The notes: a model not told the origin generated them from the letters alone. Numbered from the stretch's first letter, positions 41,580-51,926 are shown. The stretch: 64,000 bases of DNA from an uncultured Sedimentitalea sp. (GCA_947504115.1 CANNGH010000006.1:186001-250000); one strand, 5' to 3'. Numbers and translations are program-made.

Positions 41580-43154
41580 TCAGGATTTCTGGAACATGGC
41601 AAGCATCCGGCGCGTCACCAGGAAGCCGCCGACGATGTTGATCGAGGCGATCAGCACCGAGACAAAGCTGAGGATCACCACCAGCCAGTTGCCCGATCCG
41701 ATCTGCAGCAACGCACCGACGATGATGATGCCCGAGATCGCGTTGGTCACCGCCATCAGCGGCGTGTGCAGCGCGTGGGAGACGTTCCAGATCACCTGAA
41801 AGCCGATGAAGCAGGCCAGCACGAACACGATGAAATGCTGCATGAAGCTGGCCGGCGCGAACGCGCCGATCACGATCATCACCGCTGCGCCCACGGCCAG
41901 CAACGTGGCCTGCTGCTTGGTCGCCTCCTTGAACGCCGCCACCTCTTGCGCGCGCTTTTCTTCCGCCGTCAGTTCCCGCGCTGCCGGCTTTTTCGGCGCG
42001 GCAGCGATGGCCTGCACCTTGGGCGGCGGTGGCGGGAAGGTCACCGCGTCGTCATGGGTGATCGTCGCGCCTCGGATCACGTCGTCTTCCATGTTCTGAT
42101 TGATCTTGCCGTCTTTTTCCGGTGTAAGATCGGCCAGCATGTGACGGATGTTGTTGGAATAAAGCGTGCTGGACTGCGTTGCCATGCGGCTGGCGAAGTC
42201 GGTATAGCCGATGATCGTCACGCCGTTATCGGTGACGATCTTTTCGTCCATCACGGTCAGCTTGCAGTTGCCGCCCCGCTCGGCCGCCAGATCGACGATC
42301 ACGCTGCCGGGCTTCATCGCCTGAACCATGTCCTCGGTCCAAAGCTCGGGCGCCTCGCGGTTGGGGATCAGCGCCGTGGTGATGACGATATCCATGTCCG
42401 GCGCCAGTTCGCGAAACTTGGCCAGTTGCGCCTCGCGGAATTCGGGGGACGATGGCGCGGCATACCCGCCGGTGCCCGAACCGTCCTTCTGCTCTTCCTC
42501 GAAATCGAGATAGACGAACTCGGCGCCCATCGATTCGACCTGTTCGGCGACTTCGGGGCGCACATCGAACGCATAGGTGATCGCGCCAAGGCTGGTCGCC
42601 GTGCCGATCGCCGCCAGACCGGCGACACCGGCGCCGACCACCAGAACCTTGGCCGGGGGCACCTTGCCCGCCGCCGTCACCTGACCGGTGAAGAAACGGC
42701 CGAAATTGTTGCCGGCCTCGATCACGGCGCGATAACCGGCGATATTGGCCATGGACGACAGGGCGTCCATCTTCTGGGCGCGGGAAATGCGCGGCACCAT
42801 GTCCATCGCGATCACGGTCGCGCCACGTTCGGCGGCCTTGTTCATCAGGTCTTCGTTGGCTGCCGGATAGAACATCGAAATCAGCGTCTGTCCCTTTCGC
42901 AGGCGCTTGACCTCGGTTTCGGTGGGCGGGCGCACCTTGGTCACGACATCGGCGGCCTTGTAGAGCGCAGCGGCGGTCGGAGCGATTTCCACGCCGGCCG
43001 CCTTGTAGAGTTCGTCCGAAAACCCGGCTGCCACACCGGCTCCGGTCTCGATGATGCACTCATGCCCCAGCTTTTGCAGCGCCTGCGCGCTGTCCGGAGT
43101 CATGGCAACACGGGCCTCGCCTTCGAATATTTCCTTCGGTGTGCCTATTTTCAC
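41580..43154 (-). CDS. pntA: NAD(P) transhydrogenase subunit alpha
   Basis: A 524-residue subunit with NAD(H)-binding domain I and four C-terminal helices. Signatures are [20 protein letters not shown] at the N-terminus, [22 protein letters not shown] (Rossmann fold) and the mobile-loop tyrosine segment [12 protein letters not shown] Pro/Ala linker (near residues 375-410) separates it from the membrane part. The start is taken as GTG 43154, about eight bases after AAGGGGGA; it matches the family N-terminus. A second GTG at 43184 would add ten residues. Domain order is the two-subunit type of E. coli, not the three-subunit Rhodospirillum type. Confidence 0.95.
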   Translation of the reverse strand: MKIGTPKEIFEGEARVAMTPDSAQALQKLGHECIIETGAGVAAGFSDELYKAAGVEIAPTAAALYKAADVVTKVRPPTETEVKRLRKGQTLISMFYPAANEDLMNKAAERGATVIAMDMVPRISRAQKMDALSSMANIAGYRAVIEAGNNFGRFFTGQVTAAGKVPPAKVLVVGAGVAGLAAIGTATSLGAITYAFDVRPEVAEQVESMGAEFVYLDFEEEQKDGSGTGGYAAPSSPEFREAQLAKFRELAPDMDIVITTALIPNREAPELWTEDMVQAMKPGSVIVDLAAERGGNCKLTVMDEKIVTDNGVTIIGYTDFASRMATQSSTLYSNNIRHMLADLTPEKDGKINQNMEDDVIRGATITHDDAVTFPPPPPKVQAIAAAPKKPAARELTAEEKRAQEVAAFKEATKQQATLLAVGAAVMIVIGAFAPASFMQHFIVFVLACFIGFQVIWNVSHALHTPLMAVTNAISGIIIVGALLQIGSGNWLVVILSFVSVLIASINIVGGFLVTRRMLAMFQKS

Positions 43155-43255
43155 CGTATTGTCCCCCTTGGTGCCTCTGAACACATAAAAATGGTCGTGA
43201 AGTCCGGCAAATTCCTATAGCGCGGAGCGCCGAACCGCAAGTATATAGTATACCA

Positions 43256-43272
43256 CGCCCCGAAGCGGGGCG
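43256..43272 (-). terminator. Hairpin downstream of the ICMT-like gene
   Basis: Arms CGCCCCG (43256-43262) and CGGGGCG (43266-43272) with a 3-base loop, 11 bases past the stop of the methyltransferase gene on the minus strand. There is no clear T run; on that strand a GTATACTATATAC inverted repeat follows, which might instead belong to the pntA promoter region. Confidence 0.4.
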
Positions 43273-43283
43273 CGGAGACGTCC

Positions 43284-43733
43284 TCAAACCCAGCGTCGCG
43301 CCTTGCGTTCATAGCGTGCCCAATCCATGCGGAAGGTCCGGCGCATGCGGTCCTCCTCGGGCAGGATGAAGCGGCGTTCGAGCACCCAGACGAAAACCGG
43401 GATCAGCGGCAGCGACAGCACCGCATCAAAACGCAGTATCAACCCGGTCAGGATCAGCACATCGCCCAGATAGACGGGATTGCGGGTGCGGCTGAAGATG
43501 CCGGACTGGATCAAGACGGCGGGGGTGCGGTGTGGGATCATCGTGGTTCGATGGCGACGGAATTCCGAAAGGGCAAGCAGCATCAGCACAAACCCGCCCC
43601 CGATCAGCAACCCGCCGGCGAAATCCGCCCATACCCCGCCGAATGTGAGCCCCAGCGCATAGAAGCGCGCCTGCAGCCATGCCAGCAGCGCAAATCCGAT
43701 CAGCCAGACCGGCGGCATGTCAAGCCACTTCAC
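43284..43733 (-). CDS. Isoprenylcysteine carboxylmethyltransferase-like membrane protein
   Basis: A 149-residue protein with three or four hydrophobic segments and the C-terminal signature GIFSRTRNPVYLGDVLILTG plus ILPEEDRMRRTFRMDWARY, matching the ICMT/PEMT-like family (RNPxY and downstream acidic-basic block) that binds S-adenosylmethionine at the membrane. Bacterial members mostly have unknown substrates. The start is GTG 43733 (VKWLDMPPVW), with GGAG seven bases upstream; an ATG at 43718 is possible. It lies alone between pntA and a divergent SDR gene. Confidence 0.75.
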   Translation of the reverse strand: MKWLDMPPVWLIGFALLAWLQARFYALGLTFGGVWADFAGGLLIGGGFVLMLLALSEFRRHRTTMIPHRTPAVLIQSGIFSRTRNPVYLGDVLILTGLILRFDAVLSLPLIPVFVWVLERRFILPEEDRMRRTFRMDWARYERKARRWV

Positions 43734-43930
43734 CGCATTGCTCCGGACCCCGGCGCGGGTGTTCGCAGATCCACTGGCCTCATGCCCAATCCTGTTCCAT
43801 AACGCGCAGGCGCCTTGCGGATACATTCACACAGGCCCACAAGGGTGTAAAGCTGCGGCTTGGGGCGACTTGTGCCCTCGCTGTCTTGCGCTAGGATCGA
43901 TCCGCGCAAGGCATGGAAAAGAGGCTGGCA

Positions 43931-44683
43931 ATGACACTGGACGGCAAACACGCTTTCATCACCGGCGGCGGCACCGGCATCGGACTGGCCATCGCGCGCG
44001 CGCTGGCCGACGAGGGCGCGATGGTCACGGTCACCGGACGCCGGCAGCAGGTTCTGGACGATGTCGCCAGCGCGCGGATTCACGGGCTGGCCATGGATGT
44101 GCGCGACGAGGACGACGTGCGCGAGAAGGTCGCGCAGGCCGTGCAGGCGCGCGGGCCGGTGCAGATTTGCGTCGCCAATGCGGGCATCGCCGAGGGCAAG
44201 TCGCTGCACAAGACCAGCCTTGAATTCTGGCGCGCGATGATGGCGACCAACCTGGACGGCGCGTTCCTGACCATCCGCGAATGTCTGACGTCGATGCGCG
44301 GGACCGATTGGGGCCGGGTCATCACGATTTCCTCGATGGCGGGCCTGCGGGGCCTGCGCGGTGCGCCGGCCTATACCGCCTCCAAACACGGCGTGATCGG
44401 CCTGACCCGCGCCCTGTCGGAGGATTATATCAGCAGCAATTTCACCTTCAACGCGATCTGTCCGGCCTATGTCGACACCGACATCATCGCCCGCAACACT
44501 GACAGCATCTCCAAACGCGCCGGGGTGTCCGAGGAAAAGGCCCGCGACATCATGATCGGCGCCAACCGCCACAAGCGCCTGATTGTCCCCGACGAGGTCG
44601 CCGCCGCCGCGCTGTGGCTTGTCCGCCCCGGCTCGCAAAGCGTGAACGGCCAGGCCATTGAGATCGCCGGCGGGCAGATGTGA
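43931..44683 (+). CDS. Short-chain dehydrogenase/reductase
   Basis: A 250-residue classical SDR. The cofactor motif FITGGGTGIGLAIARAL is near residue 9, the NAG motif is CVANAGIAEG, and the catalytic set is Ser in ISSMAGLRG with YTASKHGV. The end HKRLIVPDEVAAAALWLVRP, then GSQSVNGQAIEIAGGQM, is like 3-hydroxyacyl or 3-hydroxybutyrate-type dehydrogenases. GAGG lies six bases before ATG 43931. The stop is 28 bases before kynureninase, so both are likely cotranscribed, suggesting a step in an aromatic or tryptophan-derived pathway, but I cannot name the substrate. Confidence 0.85.
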   Translation: MTLDGKHAFITGGGTGIGLAIARALADEGAMVTVTGRRQQVLDDVASARIHGLAMDVRDEDDVREKVAQAVQARGPVQICVANAGIAEGKSLHKTSLEFWRAMMATNLDGAFLTIRECLTSMRGTDWGRVITISSMAGLRGLRGAPAYTASKHGVIGLTRALSEDYISSNFTFNAICPAYVDTDIIARNTDSISKRAGVSEEKARDIMIGANRHKRLIVPDEVAAAALWLVRPGSQSVNGQAIEIAGGQM

Positions 44684-44711
44684 AAACCAAGGGGACAGAC
44701 GGAGACATGAC

Positions 44712-45905
44712 ATGACCGATTTTGCCGCCACAAAAGCGATGTTCGATCTGCCGGCGGGGATGATCTATCTCGACGGCAACTCGCTGGGTCCGCTTCCCGT
44801 CAAGGCGCGCGCGCGTGTCGCGCAGGCGGTCAGCGACGAATGGGGCGAAATGCTCATCACCGGCTGGAACCGCGCCGGCTGGATGGCGCAGCCGATGGCG
44901 CTGGGGGATCGCATAGGGCGGCTGATCGGGGCCGAGCCGGGACACGTGGCGGTGGGCGACACCCTGTCGATCAAGGTCTATCAGGCGCTGGCCTCGGCGC
45001 TGGAACTGCGGCCGGACCGGCGCGTCGTGCTGTCGGACAGCGGCAATTTTCCGACCGATCTCTACATGGCCGAGGGGCTGCTGAAGACGCTCGACAAGGG
45101 GCATGAGTTGCGCATCGTCGCGCCCGAGGACGTGGCGGAGGCGATCACCGACGGGGTGGCGGTGCTGATGCTGACAGAGGTGGATTACGGCACCGGACGC
45201 AAGCACGACATGGCCGCGCTGACGCGCAAGGCCCATGACGCGGGCGCGCTGGCGCTCTGGGATCTGGCCCATTCGGCGGGGGCGCTGCCGATCGATCTGG
45301 CCGGAACGGGCGCGGATTTCGCCATGGGCTGCACCTATAAATACCTCAATGGCGGCCCCGGCGCGCCCGCCTTTATCTATGTCGCGCCGCGCCATGCCGA
45401 GGCCGCGCGCCCGGCTTTGTCGGGCTGGCTGGGACACGAGGCACCGTTTGCCTTCGATCTGGATTACCGCCCCGGCAGCGGCGTCGAGCGCATGCGGGTC
45501 GGAACGCCGCCGGTCTTGCAGATGGCCGCGCTCGACGCCGCGCTGGATGTCTGGGACGGGGTCGACATGCATGCGCTTCGCGCGCGGTCCATCGAGCTCA
45601 GCGAATTGTTCATCGCACTGGTCGAGGAAACCTGCCCGATGCTGGATCTGGCCAGCCCGCGCGACGCGGACATGCGCGGCAGTCAGGTGTCGTTCCGGTT
45701 CCGCGAAGGTTACGCCGCGATGCAGGCGCTGATCGAACGCGGCGTGATCGGCGATTTCCGCGCCCCCGACATCATGCGGTTCGGCTTCACCCCGCTCTAT
45801 ATCGACGAAACCGACGTGCGCTCGGCAGCGGCCACCATTGCCGAGGTCATGACGAACGATCTGTGGGATCGCCCCGCCTACAGGAAACGCGCCGCCGTCA
45901 CCTGA
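44712..45905 (+). CDS. kynU: Kynureninase
   Basis: A 397-residue PLP enzyme that cleaves kynurenine to anthranilate and alanine. Family blocks are IYLDGNSLGPLP at the N-terminus, LSDSGNFPTDLYMAEGL, ALWDLAHSAGALPIDLAG and GCTYKYLNGGPGAPAF, where Lys210 forms the Schiff base. The C-terminal RFGFTPLYIDETDV is also typical. Start ATG 44712 (MTDFAATKAMFDLP) is the conserved N-terminus; the longer frame begins inside the SDR gene. No tryptophan dioxygenase or kynurenine formamidase gene is visible in the window. Converges with the next gene, only one base between stops. Confidence 0.95.
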   Translation: MTDFAATKAMFDLPAGMIYLDGNSLGPLPVKARARVAQAVSDEWGEMLITGWNRAGWMAQPMALGDRIGRLIGAEPGHVAVGDTLSIKVYQALASALELRPDRRVVLSDSGNFPTDLYMAEGLLKTLDKGHELRIVAPEDVAEAITDGVAVLMLTEVDYGTGRKHDMAALTRKAHDAGALALWDLAHSAGALPIDLAGTGADFAMGCTYKYLNGGPGAPAFIYVAPRHAEAARPALSGWLGHEAPFAFDLDYRPGSGVERMRVGTPPVLQMAALDAALDVWDGVDMHALRARSIELSELFIALVEETCPMLDLASPRDADMRGSQVSFRFREGYAAMQALIERGVIGDFRAPDIMRFGFTPLYIDETDVRSAAATIAEVMTNDLWDRPAYRKRAAVT

Positions 45906-45906
45906 C

Positions 45907-46683
45907 TCACGCGATTTTCTGCATCGCCGCCGTGGGTTTGCCAGCCGCCCAGTCGCGCACCGCGTCGCCGAACGCGGTGAACAGCGGCCGCGAGACGGGA
46001 TCATTCGCCGCGTTCCATTCCGGATGCCACTGCACCCCCAGCGCAAAGCCCTTGGCGCCTTCGACATGGATCGCCTCGGGCGTGCCGTCGCAGGCATGAC
46101 CGTCGATCACGATGCGCTCGCCCACGGTCTTGATCCCCTGCCCGTGCAGCGTGTTGGTCATGATCTCGGTCTGCCCGACGAGACGGTGGAATATGCTGCC
46201 CTCCGCAAGGGTCACCATATGCCGCAGGGCGAATTTCTCTTCCAGCGTGCCATCCGGGGGCATGCGGTGGTTCGTGCGCCCCGGCAGATCGCGGATTTCC
46301 GGATGCAGCTTGCCGCCCATGGCCACGTTCATTTCCTGAAAGCCCCGGCAGATCGCAAAGAACGGCTGCCCGCGCGCAACGCAGGCGCGCACCAGCGGCA
46401 AGGTCACGGCATCGCGCGCCCGGTCGAAAGCGCCATGTGCGCTGGTCTCGGACTCGCCGTATTCCTCGGGGTGAACATTCGGGCGCCCGCCGGTCAACAG
46501 GAATCCGTCGCAGGTCTGCATCAACTCGTCGACGGAAACGAACCGCGGATCGGCGGGAATCAGCAGCGGCAGGCAATTCGACACGCAGGCCACCGCCTCG
46601 GTATTCATGGTTCCGCCGGCATGGGCGGGATAGTCGTCGTTCACGAGGTAGGAATTGCTGATGATGCCAACGATGGGGCGCAT
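45907..46683 (-). CDS. Gamma-glutamyl-gamma-aminobutyrate hydrolase-like protein (class I GATase, PuuD family)
   Basis: A 258-residue peptidase C26-type hydrolase. The nucleophile elbow is FAICRGFQEMNVAMGG (catalytic Cys) and the catalytic His-Glu is in GVQWHPEW; the N-terminal GFLLTGGRPNVHPEEYG is the family oxyanion loop. In the putrescine pathway PuuD releases GABA from gamma-glutamyl-GABA, but no other puu genes are adjacent, so the in vivo substrate is open. It faces the SDR-kynU pair. ATG 46683 is the family start (MRPIVGII). Confidence 0.87.
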   Translation of the reverse strand: MRPIVGIISNSYLVNDDYPAHAGGTMNTEAVACVSNCLPLLIPADPRFVSVDELMQTCDGFLLTGGRPNVHPEEYGESETSAHGAFDRARDAVTLPLVRACVARGQPFFAICRGFQEMNVAMGGKLHPEIRDLPGRTNHRMPPDGTLEEKFALRHMVTLAEGSIFHRLVGQTEIMTNTLHGQGIKTVGERIVIDGHACDGTPEAIHVEGAKGFALGVQWHPEWNAANDPVSRPLFTAFGDAVRDWAAGKPTAAMQKIA

Positions 46684-46766
46684 GAAGATGATATCCCGTG
46701 CAATGTCTCCCCCATTAGATAGTCGGTTTGCCAGCGCGAATAAACTCCCCTCGCATCGACACGCAA

Positions 46767-46797
46767 AAGGGCCATGCGGTCGCGCCGCATGACCCTT
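46767..46797 (-). terminator. Rho-independent terminator of the small membrane protein gene
   Basis: On the minus strand AAGGGTCATGCGG and CCGCATGGCCCTT form a 13-base stem with one mismatch around a 5-base loop, followed by TTTTGCG. It lies 44 bases past the stop of the gene at 46841-47107. Confidence 0.75.
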
Positions 46798-46840
46798 CTC
46801 ACTAATTAAACTGGATACTGATTACGTTTTCGGTATTGCG

Positions 46841-47107
46841 TTACTGCACTTCCGGCATTGGCTGGGGTGCGTTTTCGGACTCGGGACCTGGTTCGATCGT
46901 CTCGGTCGGGGCCGTGGTTTCGACCTCGCCCTGCGTGCCCGGCACCTCGTCGCCGATGAACTCTTCGTTCGGTTCGGAAAAGGCGAACACCCACAGCAGC
47001 CAGATCACGAACAGCAGAAGAACAAGTCCGACCGCAATCCACATCCCCACCAGTGGGCCGCGGTGGCGGCGGTTCTGTTTGTCGATGTTGGTCTTCGGGG
47101 CAGACAT
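46841..47107 (-). CDS. Small single-pass membrane protein with acidic C-terminal tail
   Basis: An 88-residue protein with a basic N-terminus (KQNRRHRG), one strongly hydrophobic helix (GMWIAVGLVLLLFVIWLLWV, about residues 22-42) and a 45-residue tail rich in Glu, Pro and Thr. By the positive-inside rule the tail faces the periplasm. ATG 47107 is supported by AAGGAG seven bases upstream and the gene has its own terminator, so it is probably expressed. I do not recognise a family. It diverges from pepN. Confidence 0.65.
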   Translation of the reverse strand: MSAPKTNIDKQNRRHRGPLVGMWIAVGLVLLLFVIWLLWVFAFSEPNEEFIGDEVPGTQGEVETTAPTETIEPGPESENAPQPMPEVQ

Positions 47108-47216
47108 GACAACGCTCCTTCTTTCCTTTTTCACAACCGGGCGCGCGCCGGTTGCACACGGGCCGTTGCACACATAACGTCACGCAATACGAATTGTTCC
47201 ACGCCGGAGTAGGTCA

Positions 47217-49769
47217 ATGAAGGACACGACGCCCCAGACGATCCACCTTTCGGATTACACGCCGTTCGGCTGGCTGATCGACAGCGTGCATCTGACATTC
47301 GATCTGGATCCGCATGCTACCCGCGTGAGCAGCCGCATCGCGTTCCGCCCCAATCCCGAGGCCACCGAGCGGCAGTTCTTTCTGCATGGCGAAGGACCAC
47401 GCCTGATTGCGGCCCGAATCGACGGGCAGGAGGTTTCCCCCGAGATCACCGACGACGGGCTGACCTGTCCGGTGCCCAACGGCAGTTTCGTGTGGGAGGC
47501 CGAGGTCGAGATCGACCCGGCCAACAACACCGCGCTCGAAGGGTTATACGTCTCGAACGGGATGTATTGCACACAATGCGAGGCCGAAGGCTTTCGCAAG
47601 ATCACGTTTTATCCCGACCGTCCCGACGTGATGGCGGTGTTCACGGTCGAGATAAAGGGACCGCACCGGGTGCTGTTGTCCAACGGCAACCCCAAGGTCA
47701 TCGGTATCGGCCATGCGATCTGGCACGATCCCTGGCCCAAGCCCTCGTATCTGTTCGCGCTGGTCGCCGGCGATCTCGTGGCCCATTCCGGCCGCTTCAC
47801 CACCGCCAGCGGTAAACGCGTGGAACTGAACCTCTGGGTGCGTCCGGGGGATGAGGGCAAATGCGCCTTTGGCATGGGCGCGCTGAAACGCGCCATGGAA
47901 TGGGACGAACAGGTTTACGGGCGTGAATACGATCTGGACGTGTTCAACATCGTCGCCGTCGATGATTTCAACATGGGCGCGATGGAGAACAAGGGGCTGA
48001 ACATCTTCAACTCCTCGGCGGTTCTCGCCAGCCCCGAGACCAGCACCGACGCCAATTTCGAACGGATCGAGGGGATCATCGCGCATGAGTATTTCCACAA
48101 CTGGACCGGCAACCGCATCACCTGCCGCGACTGGTTCCAGCTGTGCCTGAAAGAGGGGCTGACGGTGTTTCGCGACGCCCAGTTCACCGCCGACATGCGC
48201 AGCGCGCCGGTCAAGCGGATCAGCGACGTGATCGACCTGCGCGCCCGCCAGTTCCCCGAGGATGACGGCCCGCTGGCGCACCCCGTTCGCCCCGAAAGCT
48301 TTCAGGAGATCAACAACTTCTACACCGCGACCGTCTACGAAAAAGGCGCCGAGGTGATCGGCATGCTGAAACGTCTTGTCGGCGACAAGGTCTACGCCGA
48401 GGCGATGGAGCTGTATTTCGCGCGCCATGACGGAGACGCCATCACCATCGAGGACTGGCTGAAAGTGTTCGAAGACGTGACCGAGCGCGATCTGGGCCAG
48501 TTCAAACGCTGGTATACGCAGGCGGGCACACCGCGCCTGTCGGTGAAAGAGGATTACGATTCAGGCACCTACACCCTGACTTTCACCCAAGTTACGCCCC
48601 CCAGTGCTGCCAGCCCCGATCCGCAACCGCAGGTCATTCCGATCAATGTCGGCCTGCTGAACGCCAATGGCGACGAGGTGATGGCGACACAGACGCTGGA
48701 AATGACGCAAGGCACGCAAAGCTTCTCCTTCGAGGGGCTGTCCGGCAAGCCGGTGCCGTCCATCCTGCGGGATTTTTCCGCGCCGGTGATCCTGCAGCGC
48801 GACAGCGACAAGGCCGAGCGCGCCTTTTTGCTGGCCCATGATACCGACCCGTTCAACCGCTGGGAATCGGGGCGAACGCTGGCGCGCGAAACCCTTTTTG
48901 CGATGGCGACCAAGGGCGACGCGCCCGATTCCGACTATCTCGACGGCATCCGCGCGGTGCTGCGTGACGAGGCGCTGGATCCCGCCTATCGCGCGCTGAT
49001 GCTGGGCCTGCTCGCGCAATCGGAACTCGCGCGCGATCTGGCCGACCGGGGCATCACGCCCGACCCGATGTCGATCTACAACGCGGTGCAGGCGCTCAAA
49101 CAGGCGATGGCGCAGCATCTGCGGGACGATCTTCCGGCAATTCTGGAGGCCTGCACGGTGCGGGAATCCTATGAACCGGACGCCGAGCAATCGGGCAAAC
49201 GCGCCCTCTTCGGCGCCGCGCTGGCGCTGATGTCACGGCTGGACGGAGGCGACCGGGCGGCGGCGCAATATGCCCAGGCCGACAACATGACGCTGCAACT
49301 GGGCGCGTTGTCCTCGCTGCTGGAGATCGACAAGGGCTCGCTGGAGCTGGGGGCGTTCCACGACCAGTGGCAGAAAGACCGGCTGGTGATGGACAAATGG
49401 TTCGCATTGCAGATCGCGCTGGCAGATCCCGACCGCGCGGTGCAGGTGACGCGGGATCTGACGGAGCATCCAGATTTCAAATGGAAGAACCCCAACCGCT
49501 TCCGCGCCACCCTGGGCGCGCTTGCGGGCAATCATGCGGGGTTCCATGCCGCCGACGGGTCGGGTTATGAATTGCTGGCCGATTGGCTGATCCGGCTGGA
49601 TCCGGTCAATCCGCAGACCACGGCGCGCATGTGCACCGCGTTCCAGACCTGGCGGCGCTATGATGCGGACCGTCAGGCCCTGATCGCGGCGCAGCTTGAC
49701 CGGATTGCCGCCACGCCGGGCCTGTCGGTCGATACCGGCGAGATGATCAGCCGGATCAAGGGGCCGTAG
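47217..49769 (+). CDS. pepN: Aminopeptidase N (M1 zinc metallopeptidase)
   Basis: An 850-residue M1 aminopeptidase. The exopeptidase motif GAMENKG is followed by the zinc site H290-E291-x-x-H294, with E313 as third ligand, in HEYFHNWTGNRITCRDW and CLKEGL. The segment after it and the C-terminal alpha-helical domain match bacterial PepN (alanyl aminopeptidase) in order and length. There is no signal peptide, consistent with a cytosolic enzyme that finishes protein degradation. GGAG lies seven bases before ATG 47217. Confidence 0.96.
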   Translation: MKDTTPQTIHLSDYTPFGWLIDSVHLTFDLDPHATRVSSRIAFRPNPEATERQFFLHGEGPRLIAARIDGQEVSPEITDDGLTCPVPNGSFVWEAEVEIDPANNTALEGLYVSNGMYCTQCEAEGFRKITFYPDRPDVMAVFTVEIKGPHRVLLSNGNPKVIGIGHAIWHDPWPKPSYLFALVAGDLVAHSGRFTTASGKRVELNLWVRPGDEGKCAFGMGALKRAMEWDEQVYGREYDLDVFNIVAVDDFNMGAMENKGLNIFNSSAVLASPETSTDANFERIEGIIAHEYFHNWTGNRITCRDWFQLCLKEGLTVFRDAQFTADMRSAPVKRISDVIDLRARQFPEDDGPLAHPVRPESFQEINNFYTATVYEKGAEVIGMLKRLVGDKVYAEAMELYFARHDGDAITIEDWLKVFEDVTERDLGQFKRWYTQAGTPRLSVKEDYDSGTYTLTFTQVTPPSAASPDPQPQVIPINVGLLNANGDEVMATQTLEMTQGTQSFSFEGLSGKPVPSILRDFSAPVILQRDSDKAERAFLLAHDTDPFNRWESGRTLARETLFAMATKGDAPDSDYLDGIRAVLRDEALDPAYRALMLGLLAQSELARDLADRGITPDPMSIYNAVQALKQAMAQHLRDDLPAILEACTVRESYEPDAEQSGKRALFGAALALMSRLDGGDRAAAQYAQADNMTLQLGALSSLLEIDKGSLELGAFHDQWQKDRLVMDKWFALQIALADPDRAVQVTRDLTEHPDFKWKNPNRFRATLGALAGNHAGFHAADGSGYELLADWLIRLDPVNPQTTARMCTAFQTWRRYDADRQALIAAQLDRIAATPGLSVDTGEMISRIKGP

Positions 49770-49852
49770 GCAGGCGCCGCCCTCTTGCCCCGCTGCGCGC
49801 CCTGCCCTAGAACGCCAACCGACCCCAACGCGGATGAAAAGGCGCGCGCCCC

Positions 49853-51364
49853 ATGCTGGATCTGACCTATGAGACCCCGAAACCCAAGATCATTTCGGGG
49901 GCGAAACACGATTGGGAACTGGTGATCGGGATGGAGGTCCATGCCCAGATCTCCAGCCGCGCCAAGCTGTTCTCGGGGGCATCGACGCAATTTGGGGCCG
50001 AACCGAACTCCAACGTCTCGTTCGTGGATGCGGCGATGCCGGGTATGTTGCCGGTGATCAACGAATTCTGCGTCGAACAGGCGGTGCGCACCGGGCTGGG
50101 GCTGAAGGCGCAGATCAACCTGTGGTCGGCCTTCGACCGCAAGAACTATTTTTATCCCGACCTGCCGCAGGGCTATCAGATCAGCCAGCTTTACCATCCC
50201 ATCGTCGGCGAGGGCGAGGTGCTGGTGGACATGGCCCCCGGCATCGCCCGCAAGGTGCGCATCGAGCGGATCCACATGGAACAGGACGCCGGCAAGAGCA
50301 TTCACGACATGGACCCGGAAATGTCCTTTGTCGATCTCAACCGCACCGGCGTCGCCCTGATGGAGATCGTCAGCCGCCCCGATATCCGCGGCCCCGAAGA
50401 GGCGGCGGCCTATGTCACGAAACTGCGCCAGATCCTGCGTTACCTGGGCACCTGCGACGGCAACATGCAGAACGGCAGCCTGCGCGCTGATGTGAACGTG
50501 TCGATCTGCCGACCCGGACAATACGAAAAATATCAGGAAACCCAGGATTTCAGCCATCTGGGCACGCGCTGCGAAATCAAGAACATGAACTCGATGCGGT
50601 TCATCCAAGCCGCCATCGATGTCGAGGCCCGCCGCCAGATCGCCATTGTCGAGAGCGGCGGCGAGGTGGTGCAGGAAACCCGGCTGTTCGATCCCGACAA
50701 GGGCGAAACGCGCTCCATGCGCTCGAAGGAAGAGGCGCATGATTACCGCTATTTTCCCGACCCCGACCTGCTGCCGCTGGAAATCGAACAGGCGTGGGTG
50801 GACGATATCGCCGCCAACCTGCCGGAACTGCCCGACGAGAAAAAGGCCCGCTTCATGGCGGATTTCGGGCTGACCGAATATGACGCCAGCGTGCTGACCG
50901 CCGATGTCGAATCCGCCGCCTATTTCGAGGTCGTGGCCAACGGGCGCGACGGCAAGATGGCGGCGAACTGGGTCATCAACGAATTGTTCGGCCGCCTCAA
51001 GAAGGACGATAACGCCATCACCGAAAGCCCGGTTTCGCCGGCGCAACTGGGCGGCATCATCGACCTGATCCACAAGGGCGACATTTCCGGCAAGATCGCC
51101 AAGGATCTGTTCGAGATCGTCTATACGACCGGCGGCGATCCGGCGCAGATCGTCGAAAAGCGCGGCATGAAGCAGGTCACCGATACCGGCGCGATCGAGG
51201 AAGCGGTGGACAAGATCATCGCCGAGAACCCCGCGCAGGTCGAAAAGGCCAAGGCCAACCCGAAACTGGCCGGCTGGTTCGTCGGGCAGGTGATGAAAGA
51301 GACCGGAGGCAAGGCCAATCCCAAGGTGGTCAATCAGCTGGTCTCGCAAAAGCTGGCCGAATGA
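49853..51364 (+). CDS. gatB: Aspartyl/glutamyl-tRNA amidotransferase subunit B
   Basis: A 503-residue subunit of the tRNA-dependent amidotransferase that converts Glu-tRNA(Gln) (and Asp-tRNA(Asn)) to the cognate amidated forms. Family blocks are [13 protein letters not shown] at the start of the kinase-like domain, [33 protein letters not shown] and [17 protein letters not shown]. The C-terminal YqeY-like tail ends [17 protein letters not shown]. gatA and gatC are not adjacent, which is common in this order. The stop overlaps the possible first ATG of the thioesterase gene. Confidence 0.97.
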   Translation: MLDLTYETPKPKIISGAKHDWELVIGMEVHAQISSRAKLFSGASTQFGAEPNSNVSFVDAAMPGMLPVINEFCVEQAVRTGLGLKAQINLWSAFDRKNYFYPDLPQGYQISQLYHPIVGEGEVLVDMAPGIARKVRIERIHMEQDAGKSIHDMDPEMSFVDLNRTGVALMEIVSRPDIRGPEEAAAYVTKLRQILRYLGTCDGNMQNGSLRADVNVSICRPGQYEKYQETQDFSHLGTRCEIKNMNSMRFIQAAIDVEARRQIAIVESGGEVVQETRLFDPDKGETRSMRSKEEAHDYRYFPDPDLLPLEIEQAWVDDIAANLPELPDEKKARFMADFGLTEYDASVLTADVESAAYFEVVANGRDGKMAANWVINELFGRLKKDDNAITESPVSPAQLGGIIDLIHKGDISGKIAKDLFEIVYTTGGDPAQIVEKRGMKQVTDTGAIEEAVDKIIAENPAQVEKAKANPKLAGWFVGQVMKETGGKANPKVVNQLVSQKLAE

Positions 51365-51375
51365 CGGAGAATCTC

Positions 51376-51870
51376 ATGACCACCCCTGCCCCGTTCGTCT
51401 CGAGCGAAATGATCGTCCAGCCCGAGTGGATCGATTACAACGGCCATATGAACATGGCCTATTACACGCTGCTGTTCGACCGCTGCGCCGACGAGGCCTA
51501 TGCCTATATGGGTTTTGGCGCGGAATATGCCGCCACCAGCGGGTTCACCACCTATACCGGCGCGTTCCAGATCCGCTATCTGCGCGAATTGCACCGGGGC
51601 GACCGGGTGCGGGTGCATCTGCACCTGCTGGACCATGATGACAAGAAGTTCCACACATGGCAGGAGCTTTATCATGCCGATGGCTGGCTTGCCGCCACGG
51701 GCGAGGCCTTGGGTCTGCATATCGACCAGAACGGTCCGAAGGTTGCGCCATTCCCCGCTGAAATCCTCGCGCGGCTCGAGGCGATGAAGGCGGCGCATGA
51801 ACCGCTGGGCCGACCGCCGGAGGCCGGGCGGCCGATCGGGATCCGGCGCAAAACCGCCGTCAGCCAATAA
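51376..51870 (+). CDS. Hotdog-fold thioesterase family protein
   Basis: A 164-residue protein of the 4HBT-like thioesterase group. The diagnostic segment EWIDYNGHMNMAYYTLLFDR contains the catalytic Asp and the NGH turn, and FQIRYLRELHRGDRVRVHL is the beta core. The ATG at 51376 has GGAG six bases upstream and is preferred; ATG 51361 overlaps the gatB stop. Relatives include betainyl-CoA and carnitine-pathway thioesterases, but there are no such genes next to it. Probably cotranscribed with gatB. Specific acyl-CoA substrate unknown. Confidence 0.85.
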   Translation: MTTPAPFVSSEMIVQPEWIDYNGHMNMAYYTLLFDRCADEAYAYMGFGAEYAATSGFTTYTGAFQIRYLRELHRGDRVRVHLHLLDHDDKKFHTWQELYHADGWLAATGEALGLHIDQNGPKVAPFPAEILARLEAMKAAHEPLGRPPEAGRPIGIRRKTAVSQ

Positions 51871-51874
51871 AAAA

Positions 51875-51896
51875 CGGGGCGGATTTCTCCGCCCCG
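51875..51896 (-). terminator. Rho-independent terminator of the DUF481 gene
   Basis: Arms CGGGGCGGA (51875-51883) and TCCGCCCCG (51888-51896) with loop TTTC. On the minus strand the stem is followed by TTTTTTATTG, so it is a good terminator for the gene at 51927-52754. On the plus strand it may also stop the thioesterase transcript, though without a T run. Confidence 0.85.
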
Positions 51897-51926
51897 CAGA
51901 TACCGAGGGAAACCGGTATCGTCGTC

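Noticed and set aside
49673-51349. 558-codon minus-strand frame opposite gatB
   Set aside because: Antisense shadow; GatB blocks are clear on the plus strand.
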